Notes under the pieces: model-generated | The model's input: only the letters and a program-made list of their open reading frames with translations | Database searches by the model: none | What the model was told of the DNA's origin: nothing | IMG/VR virus record: IMGVR_UViG_3300010334_006999 | Location: 1 to 28,821 of that record | DNA length: 28,821 nt | Strand: one strand, 5' to 3' | Source: a virus | In this document: positions 21,197 through 27,254 of the stretch, in pieces | How the letters are laid out: every line of letters starts with the position of its first letter | Position numbering within the stretch: position 1 is the stretch's first letter | Translations under genes and position numbers: made by a program

Positions 21197-22828
21197 GTGT
21201 TAAGCCGGTATTTAAATCATTTTCCAAGAGAATATAACCCTTCCCCACAGCAAGTAAAGCTTATTAAAAACGTTGAAAAGGCTTTTAATAAAGGTAAAAA
21301 ATTTGTTATAGCATGTGCACCAACAGGCTCTGGTAAAAGTTTTCTTGCCAAGACGCTTGCAGGACTAAGCAACCCACCTGACCCCGCTTTTGTTGATTTA
21401 GTTAAAACATACAAAGCATATAAACAAGATTTTACAGGAAATTATATTCATGAAGCTGAATGTATTGATACCCCATCTGCAGGCGCATTTGCACTAACTA
21501 TAACAAAATCATTACAAGATCAATATTTAAAACTTTTTGCAGATACAAGCCTTCTCAAAGGTAAAACAAACTACATATGTGATGTAGATCAAAATTTTGA
21601 TGTTGAAACAGCGCCCTGCTTACTAGTCAGTAAAATAAAAGATGATTGCTGGGAAAAAAATAGATGCCCATATTATAATGCGCGTAATAGTGCTTTAATA
21701 TCTCAATTTGCTGCTTTAAATTACAAGATGTTTTTATCATTACCCAAACATTTAAAGCGTAAAAATTTTCTCATTTGTGATGAAGCATCAGAGCTTGAAG
21801 ATGAATTGGTAAAACAGTTTTCTGCTGAAGTAAACTACGAAAGACTTAAAAATTATGGAGTTGAATATCACCCACTTACTTCTGAATCATATGAAAAAGC
21901 TCGTAACTGGGTTAACAGCTTAACCCTAAACATTAACGAAAAAATTGACACTCTCATTAGCAAGGCAAATAAAAAGCAAAACTCTCTTTCACAACCTGAA
22001 CGAATAAAGCTTTTATATCTTAAAAATGCTTCAAATTCTCTTTCTTCAATTGACTTGCTATGGAATGATTGTGAGTTTGTAGTTGATAGAGATGTAAAAA
22101 AAGCTACATTCACACCATTAAAGATTGATAAGCTATCAAAACATATTTTTGATTATGGTGATAATGTTCTTCTTATGTCAGCAACAATCATTGATCACAA
22201 AAATTTTGCAAAAACTCTTGGTATAACAGATTATGAGTATGTAGAGGTAGATAGTGACTTTGAAGCCTCTAAATCACCAATACACGTTTCATCAAAACAT
22301 AAATTAAATTATAAAAATTTAAAAGTTGTTTTACCTAATATTATTGATCAAATTAAACAGATTGTTGAATTTCATAAAAACGATAAAGGCATTATACACA
22401 CGCATACACAGGAGATTACAAATCTTCTTAGAGATAAATTACAAACAAATAGAAGATATCTCTTTAGAGATGCTACTTCTAATAATGAAGATATATTAAG
22501 CGAGCACTTTAAAGCAGATTTTCCAACAATACTTGTATCTCCCTCTCTTTCATATGGGATTGACTTAAAAGATGATTTAGCAAGATTTCAAATAATAGTA
22601 AAGCTGCCTTTTCCACCACTCTCCAGCAAGAGGATAAAACGATTATTTGATATAGATAAAAACTGGTACGAAAATAAAATGCTCAATTCTATAGTGCAAG
22701 CATGCGGTAGAGCTACCAGAAGTAAACACGACTATTCGACAACTTATATCCTCGATGGAAACATTGTAAATACACTGAAAAGAACAAAAGACAAGCTTCC
22801 ACGCTATTTTATTGATAGGGTTTGTTAA
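21197..22828 (+). CDS. XPD/DinG-type Fe-S superfamily 2 helicase
   Basis: This 543-aa protein begins at GTG, 8 nt after a TATAAT. PSPQQVKLI (16-24) is a Q-motif-like start and APTGSGKS (41-48) is Walker A. Four Cys at 128, 141, 151 and 157 (YICDV, APCLLV, DDCWEKNRCPYY) match an XPD/DinG iron-sulfur domain. ICDEASEL (193-200) is the DEAH-like box and VLLMSATI is motif III. ILVSPSLSYGIDLKDDL is motif V and QACGRATR (501-508) is motif VI. The family unwinds DNA 5'-3' in repair and resolves R-loops or G4 structures. A probable role is in phage DNA replication or recombination. The next gene's GTG lies just after its stop. Confidence 0.85.
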   Translation: MLSRYLNHFPREYNPSPQQVKLIKNVEKAFNKGKKFVIACAPTGSGKSFLAKTLAGLSNPPDPAFVDLVKTYKAYKQDFTGNYIHEAECIDTPSAGAFALTITKSLQDQYLKLFADTSLLKGKTNYICDVDQNFDVETAPCLLVSKIKDDCWEKNRCPYYNARNSALISQFAALNYKMFLSLPKHLKRKNFLICDEASELEDELVKQFSAEVNYERLKNYGVEYHPLTSESYEKARNWVNSLTLNINEKIDTLISKANKKQNSLSQPERIKLLYLKNASNSLSSIDLLWNDCEFVVDRDVKKATFTPLKIDKLSKHIFDYGDNVLLMSATIIDHKNFAKTLGITDYEYVEVDSDFEASKSPIHVSSKHKLNYKNLKVVLPNIIDQIKQIVEFHKNDKGIIHTHTQEITNLLRDKLQTNRRYLFRDATSNNEDILSEHFKADFPTILVSPSLSYGIDLKDDLARFQIIVKLPFPPLSSKRIKRLFDIDKNWYENKMLNSIVQACGRATRSKHDYSTTYILDGNIVNTLKRTKDKLPRYFIDRVC

Positions 22829-22834
22829 TAAATA
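22827..22834 (+). promoter_or_regulatory. Late-promoter-like box before the gp15-like gene
   Basis: AATAAATA overlaps the helicase stop and lies 5 nt before GTG 22840. The spacing equals that of the exact TATAAATA at 2533, and it marks the switch from replication genes to virion genes. Confidence 0.4.
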
Positions 22835-22839
22835 ATATA

Positions 22840-23658
22840 GTGAAGAATTACTCTTATCACTTTGAGATAAAAGATCTTATTACTCAATTTGTTAATGCAT
22901 TTGATAATATTGTCATTAAAAGATTTGATATCACAAGAACAGCTAAGAGTAACATACAAGTAAGATATGTATACTCACCAAAACAAAGAGTGATGTATGA
23001 TCTAGTAAATAAAGCTCAAAATCTAACAGTTCCAGTTGTCGCTATTAGCATCTCAAATGTATCTCGAGATGAAACACGTGTTTTTAATAAAATAGGCGGG
23101 TTTTATTATTCACAGGGTGATAGAATAGGCAATGAAACAACTAAAAGCGATTTCTATAAAAGCCCTGTACCTGTTAACATAACCATTAATATGTCCATTC
23201 TTACAAAATTTCAAACTGATATGGATCAAATTGTATCTAATTTTGTCCCATATAACAACCCTTATATTATTATATCTTGGAAAGTTCCAGAGGATATGGT
23301 TGAAGGTGGGTTCTCATCCCCTCAAGAAATACGTAGTGAAGTTTTATGGAACGGATCAATAGCGCTCTCTTACCCTACAGATATAACTGCTTCAGAGAAA
23401 TATAGAATTGTAGGTGATACATCTTTTACTATTAAGGGATGGCTATTTGGTGACCCTGCATTCCCTGCATCTAATATATTTTATATTGATAATAATTTTT
23501 ATAATGCTTCTCTACTCACTGAAATGACTTATGAAACTCTATCAACACAAACATTCACATACCCTGCATCATCTGGATTAGCATCTGATTTAGAGATTGT
23601 TCCTATTTCTGCATTCCCTCAAATAACTAATTTTGATTATACATTTCAAAATATATGA
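22840..23658 (+). CDS. gp15-like proximal tail sheath stabiliser
   Basis: GTG 22840 is chosen because it follows a late-type box by 5 nt; an in-frame TTG at 22822 would overlap both the box and the helicase gene. The 272-aa protein shows FVNAFDNIVIKRFD, IQVRYVYSPKQRVMYDLVNK, and VVAISISNVSRDETRVFNKI. That is the order found in T4-like gp15 ('tlFndi.i.R....g...q.i.VPl.yapKek...r', then 'lPrmsfei....yd..R..n'). PVNITINMSILTKFQTDMDQ, FVPYNNPYIIISWKVPE, and FTIKGWLFG complete it. Gp15 caps the tail tube and sheath and joins the tail to the head. Confidence 0.6.
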   Translation: MKNYSYHFEIKDLITQFVNAFDNIVIKRFDITRTAKSNIQVRYVYSPKQRVMYDLVNKAQNLTVPVVAISISNVSRDETRVFNKIGGFYYSQGDRIGNETTKSDFYKSPVPVNITINMSILTKFQTDMDQIVSNFVPYNNPYIIISWKVPEDMVEGGFSSPQEIRSEVLWNGSIALSYPTDITASEKYRIVGDTSFTIKGWLFGDPAFPASNIFYIDNNFYNASLLTEMTYETLSTQTFTYPASSGLASDLEIVPISAFPQITNFDYTFQNI

Positions 23659-24281
23659 ATTATGTAACATTTACTTCTCCTAATACTGCATACCTTTCTT
23701 TTGGTGGTTATTTTTATGACAGGCTTGAGTATATTTTTTTAAGCTCTACAAATAATACAATATTCCCTTATGTTTGCTCTATAGAGTATTTTACTGGTAA
23801 TAAAACTCTTTCTTCTTCTATACCACCTATATCAGGATACCCCTACAGTAACTACTTCATACAGGGTGAAAATAAACTTGTTATATTTTTGTCCAATCTA
23901 CCTGCCCCGGGCTTATACGATATTATAGTAGGTAATGCTGCAGGTTATAGTAAGCTTTCTGATAGAGATTATTTAATTGATGTACCGCAACCACCTCCAA
24001 CACCAGCTTTTTATGCTGTTACACAGGGTGAAACAGTACCTGTTACCGGTTCTAATTTTTACGTCTTAGCACCTGATGCTATAACAAATTTTAATGTGTC
24101 AGGTGATGGTTATACATATAATGTTAATATTATCAGTGAAGGTGAATATAGCTATGCTATTGTTACCTTGACCAATGGCGAGCAATATACAGCGCAATTA
24201 AATACTTTAACAACAATTATGATAGATGGCATAGAGAGAACTGTATATTTAACCTACTATCCAAATGGAGATGTAACATAA
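23655..24281 (+). CDS. Virion structural protein with IPT/TIG-like domains (208 aa)
   Basis: It starts by ATGA overlap with the gp15-like gene. The segment KLVIFLSNLPAPGLYDIIVG, then NAAGYSKLS, resembles an IPT/TIG immunoglobulin-like unit ('G.Y.v.V.N..G.S'). After a PQPPPTP linker a second unit begins with TQGETVPVTGSNFYVL. Such domains are common in phage tail and neck decorations and bind surfaces or extend fibres. No enzyme motif is present. The position after a tail gene supports a tail component. Confidence 0.6.
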   Translation: MNYVTFTSPNTAYLSFGGYFYDRLEYIFLSSTNNTIFPYVCSIEYFTGNKTLSSSIPPISGYPYSNYFIQGENKLVIFLSNLPAPGLYDIIVGNAAGYSKLSDRDYLIDVPQPPPTPAFYAVTQGETVPVTGSNFYVLAPDAITNFNVSGDGYTYNVNIISEGEYSYAIVTLTNGEQYTAQLNTLTTIMIDGIERTVYLTYYPNGDVT

Positions 24282-24544
24282 TGGGCTGGGGGTGGGGTAG
24301 CAGTGAGTCTAGTGGTAATGAATGGCCACCGCCTCCAGCTGGGTTTATAGTAGACCCTGGCTTTGGTGGTGCATGCGCACCAGGATCTGTAGCAGGCCAG
24401 GCACCATCTACAGGATGCCCATGTGGTACAACCCCAGTTAAGAAATGGTATACAGCGGAAGGGTTTTGTTGTAGATACACAGCTTGTGTAACAAATACAA
24501 CAGCAAAGACGACAAAGAACAATCCATGTAGAATAATTGCATAA
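24281..24544 (+). CDS. Cysteine- and glycine-rich small protein (87 aa)
   Basis: ATG 24281 shares its first base with the upstream TAA (TAATG), and GGAGA lies about 10 nt upstream. The protein opens MGWGWGSSESSGNEWPPPPA and holds seven Cys, including GCPCG, FCCRYTAC and NPCR, an unusual density for a cytoplasmic phage protein. There is no signal peptide. The Cys pattern does not match a zinc ribbon I know. Its base composition is clearly richer in G and C than its neighbours. It is placed among virion genes and so is likely a small structural or decoration protein; this is inference. Confidence 0.6.
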   Translation: MGWGWGSSESSGNEWPPPPAGFIVDPGFGGACAPGSVAGQAPSTGCPCGTTPVKKWYTAEGFCCRYTACVTNTTAKTTKNNPCRIIA

Positions 24545-24547
24545 ATC

Positions 24548-26878
24548 ATGAGTGCATATACTAATGTACAGTTGCAACGAACTAATTATGGTGTATTAAA
24601 TTACTGCCGCTTGAATTTAAATCAAGCTGCCATTTCTGGTACATGGTATGATTTAGATAGGCAGCAATACCTGCTCAACCCAACCACATCAGCCGATGAT
24701 GTAGCTATAAAACTACCTTCAATAACACCATTCAAGACAAGCAAGTATGATATATCAGCAGGCATGCCTAGCTTAACAGCAACTGCTAAGCGAAATAAAT
24801 TTTTTATTACAAGTTATCTCAGCGCTACGCGTGTATATACACTGTCAGGCAATATAGATTGGTCTTACATCTACCCTTCCCTACAGACCAGAGTACATTA
24901 CTATAGTTTGTTTAGAGACATAACCATCAGTTCAGTAAACACAGCTGCAAAAACATTTAAAACAACTACAGAGGCATGGCAAAAAGATTTATTTACTAAT
25001 CAATTTAATGTAACTGCTTGTTATCTATTGGATGAACCACTTGTTGTAAGTAAAGCCACAGCGGGCAACTGGAAGCTCTTTCCATATACAAAATTAATAC
25101 CTGTACCCCCTGAAGATCAAGATGTTATTTTTAAAAAAACAATTAATACAACACCTCTATTGCCTCCTAGAGACAATACAAATTCAACTGTTTCAGCATA
25201 TACAGTTCCTTTTGCTTTGCAATTTGAAGCTAATACATACACAGATCGTTATTTCTTAAGTACAGCACCAGGTGAACAAAGAGACTCTCAAACAAATCTA
25301 AGTGGCCGCTTTGTATATGGTAAGTCTTCAAATTTTACTGAATACACTCTCAATACTGTACCACTTACTACACAGCTTGTATCTTTATGTGCTTTTACTA
25401 ATCTTGTAGATATCATTGATTTATCTAAACCACTGCTTGTTCCAAAATTAAAATTCAACGATTCTTATTTCTTTCTACCAAAAACAAACAAAAGTGTAAA
25501 TGCTATTTATATAGGTTGCACACGGTACACAGATGTATCAGGATTAAAAATAACTCAACCTTATTCTGAATATATTTTTCCTCTGTCAGGAACCAGTACA
25601 AATATAAGAATGGTTAGCTCCATACAAACCCCTGTTGCAGTACCTCCTGTAGATTTTTATTTACGTAACAATTTTACGTGGCCTCCTAAATCGTGGGGTG
25701 TATATTATGACGCTTCAGATAGTTTTTTAATTACATCAATTACTGAGCCTTCTTCCGGTTCATTTGATGGCTACCAAACAGTATATAATCCAGATGGAGA
25801 GGAAGAAAATATATTAATATCTTCTATTCCTGTATATATTCCAGGTAACGAATTACATTTATATAAATTTGCTTCAAATAATACAAGCCCTAGATACCAA
25901 GACATATTGCCCATGAGTATTATAACACCGGCTACTGGTATTCAGGGCATGATACAGACAGGTGTTTCAGGATATGGTACTAATTTAGTACTTGATTCAA
26001 GATACAAGAAAAAGAATTCTACAGATGCAGTTGCTCATAATTATGTAGCTACAGTAAGTGGCAAAAAAATTAATGTCATTGAAGCTGCAACTCTTTCTAG
26101 TGATTTATCAAGTTATAATAGAGATTTTTTTGTACTTGATTTTAATTACCCACATTTGAGTGCAAACAGCTTAAGTGCTAACAAAATAGAAAAAATGGCT
26201 CTCATGCTCGATAGTTCTGATACCAAGGACAAATACACTGTACTTGCTGTGCACAGACCAGGTGTTACCTACAAGGGAGAAACAGGTATAGTAGAGATAT
26301 ATGCTAAAACAGCCAATACTCCATTGAAGCTTTTTGACGTTTTAACTATTAAAAACAGCTCTCTGAGCGCTGTTTATGATGCAAAATTTTGTACGGCTGT
26401 CTCTGCAGAGCTCGGTACATTATGTGTAGCTGTTACATCAACAAATGGAGCTCAAGTAGAAGTTTATGACTTCAGTACACAGGTTACCATAACAACTGCA
26501 ATTGCGCTTACAGCACTTGATGGTACTAAATCAACCTATGAGTTTTCTTTAAGTACTATCAGAAGAAATGCCGTTACAAATACAACTGACAATAGTTTTG
26601 GAAAATATATTTATTATGATGATGCATTAGGGTATGACCCGTTCTTTGAGAATCAGATCTTAACAACCAACCGGTTGTATGTAGCCAGTAACTCAAAGCT
26701 TTATATTTACGAAGAATTTAACAATCAATTCATACCTTTATATAGCTTTGATTTTTCTGCAACTGGTGTAACCGCTTATTATAATAATTTTGTTGCTCTG
26801 TCAACCATAATAACACCTCAAAATACAGCTTCCAAAAGCACTGCATTTTTCTATAATCTGAGCACAGTTCAACTATAA
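24548..26878 (+). CDS. Large virion structural protein (776 aa)
   Basis: This is a long beta-rich protein with dense Thr, Ser, Asn and Tyr (for example SATRVYTLSGNIDWSYIYPS and SYRYK-like patches) and no enzyme motif. The C-terminal 250 residues alternate 'hydrophobic strand, turn' units: ALMLDSSDTKDKYTVLAVHR, ETGIVEIYAKTANTPLKLFD, LGTLCVAVTSTNGAQVEVYD, and LYVASNSKLYIYEEFNNQFI. Those are typical of a beta-propeller or a stacked beta structure. No signal peptide is visible. In the tail/neck block it is probably a tail-fibre, whisker or baseplate-associated protein. The stop codon is embedded in the next late promoter (TATAAATA at 26874-26881). Confidence 0.65.
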   Translation: MSAYTNVQLQRTNYGVLNYCRLNLNQAAISGTWYDLDRQQYLLNPTTSADDVAIKLPSITPFKTSKYDISAGMPSLTATAKRNKFFITSYLSATRVYTLSGNIDWSYIYPSLQTRVHYYSLFRDITISSVNTAAKTFKTTTEAWQKDLFTNQFNVTACYLLDEPLVVSKATAGNWKLFPYTKLIPVPPEDQDVIFKKTINTTPLLPPRDNTNSTVSAYTVPFALQFEANTYTDRYFLSTAPGEQRDSQTNLSGRFVYGKSSNFTEYTLNTVPLTTQLVSLCAFTNLVDIIDLSKPLLVPKLKFNDSYFFLPKTNKSVNAIYIGCTRYTDVSGLKITQPYSEYIFPLSGTSTNIRMVSSIQTPVAVPPVDFYLRNNFTWPPKSWGVYYDASDSFLITSITEPSSGSFDGYQTVYNPDGEEENILISSIPVYIPGNELHLYKFASNNTSPRYQDILPMSIITPATGIQGMIQTGVSGYGTNLVLDSRYKKKNSTDAVAHNYVATVSGKKINVIEAATLSSDLSSYNRDFFVLDFNYPHLSANSLSANKIEKMALMLDSSDTKDKYTVLAVHRPGVTYKGETGIVEIYAKTANTPLKLFDVLTIKNSSLSAVYDAKFCTAVSAELGTLCVAVTSTNGAQVEVYDFSTQVTITTAIALTALDGTKSTYEFSLSTIRRNAVTNTTDNSFGKYIYYDDALGYDPFFENQILTTNRLYVASNSKLYIYEEFNNQFIPLYSFDFSATGVTAYYNNFVALSTIITPQNTASKSTAFFYNLSTVQL

Positions 26879-26881
26879 ATA
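26874..26881 (+). promoter_or_regulatory. T4-type late promoter (exact TATAAATA) of the group I-like RNA
   Basis: Exact TATAAATA overlapping the stop codon of the 776-aa gene, then TTTACA, then G26888, the first base of the terminal helix of the structured RNA. A 6-nt interval from box to start is what T4 late promoters show, so transcription would begin at or very near the RNA's 5' end. Confidence 0.6.
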
Positions 26882-26887
26882 TTTACA

Positions 26888-26903
26888 GTTCTTTGCAATT
26901 GTA
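26888..26903 (+). repeat. Left arm of 16-bp perfect inverted repeat closing the RNA
   Basis: GTTCTTTGCAATTGTA is exactly complementary to TACAATTGCAAAGAAC at 27161-27176. It ends 3 nt before P3 of the group I core, where an intron would have P1/P2 and its internal guide sequence. Confidence 0.9.
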
Positions 26904-27160
26904 TGACTGGGTGAATTCGGTGAAAATCTCCATGAGAAAACACCGAGCTAAGCATGAGACGCTTCTCATGAAGGTGTAGAGACTACTGGAGGCATAGGAA
27001 GCCTTAATGACCAGCTAGAGCGCCCAGCATTCTTAAGAATGAAGATATAGTCCAATCCTGCTGGTGACAGCAGATAAGATGACCATTATTCAGTGACTAG
27101 CTTAATAAGCTAAACCTGAAGGAACAGAAGTCAATTGCGCTACGGGTATAGGTGCCCCAT

Positions 27161-27176
27161 TACAATTGCAAAGAAC
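27161..27176 (+). repeat. Right arm of 16-bp perfect inverted repeat closing the RNA
   Basis: TACAATTGCAAAGAAC is complementary to 26888-26903 and is followed after ATA by six T (27180-27185). A shorter related CAATTGC lies at 27132-27138, so the 5' arm has a second, weaker partner. Confidence 0.9.
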
Positions 27177-27185
27177 ATATTTTTT
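27161..27185 (+). terminator. Possible terminator formed by the long-range closing helix and T6
   Basis: The right arm plus a T6 run looks like the 3' half of an intrinsic terminator, except that its partner strand lies 257 nt upstream instead of nearby. Whether this stops polymerase, or the 3' end is made by processing, cannot be told. Confidence 0.3.
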
Positions 27186-27196
27186 AAATTCACCTA

Positions 27197-27211
27197 GTTA
27201 TCTCAGATAAC
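27197..27211. repeat. 15-nt palindrome GTTATCTCAGATAAC
   Basis: Two 7-nt arms around a single C lie between the RNA and the portal gene, followed by a T-rich stretch. It could be a protein-binding operator or a small hairpin. No other copy was noticed. The remaining bases to 27254 hold only the late-promoter box before the portal gene. Confidence 0.4.
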
Positions 27212-27239
27212 ATATAGATCTTTTAATATTATAATGTAT

Positions 27240-27247
27240 CATAAATA
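27240..27247 (+). promoter_or_regulatory. Late-promoter-like box before the portal gene
   Basis: CATAAATA, one base from TATAAATA, lies 7 nt before ATG 27255. It gives the portal gene its own late start, separate from the structured RNA. Confidence 0.5.
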
Positions 27248-27254
27248 ATACTAT

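Larger units (their letters stand above)
26888..27176 (+). ncRNA. Free-standing group I intron-like structured RNA
   Basis: A group I core can be traced by eye. P3 is CTGGGTG (26907-26913) with CGCCCAG (27021-27027). P4 is TCGGTG (26917-26922) with CACCGA (26941-26946). P5 is TCTC/GAGA (26927-26937) and P6 is CATGAGA/TCTCATG (26953-26970). P7 is GACTA (26981-26985) with TAGTC (27048-27052), inside the textbook S element AAGATATAGTCC (27042-27053). A P7.1-like hairpin is AGGC/GCCT (26990-27004). P8 is CATTC/GAATG (27028-27041). P9 is CTGCTG-GTGA-CAGCAG (27058-27073), with a GNRA tetraloop. A P9.1-like stem is at 27098-27112. The outermost 16 nt at each end (26888-26903, 27161-27176) are perfectly complementary. 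It carries no endonuclease ORF and interrupts no gene. No standard P1/5' splice site can be seen. Confidence 0.82.

Noticed and set aside
24281-24300. G-rich run at the start of the Cys-rich gene as a G-quadruplex
   Set aside because: Only three runs of three or more G are present close together; a standard four-run quadruplex cannot be drawn.
24217-24577. Minus-strand open frames opposite the Cys-rich gene
   Set aside because: They mirror the GC-richer plus-strand gene. The plus frame has stop/start coupling on its upstream side and a nearby SD-like GGAGA; the minus frames have neither.
26888-27176. tmRNA or tRNA-like element because the ends pair
   Set aside because: No T-arm TTCGA motif, CCA end or tag reading frame. 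The internal helices and the AAGATATAGTCC element fit a group I core.
26860-27254. Ordinary self-splicing intron interrupting a coding gene
   Set aside because: The upstream reading frame stops at 26878, before the element, and the sequence between 27177 and 27254 has no continuation of it. The portal gene begins with its own ATG and promoter.
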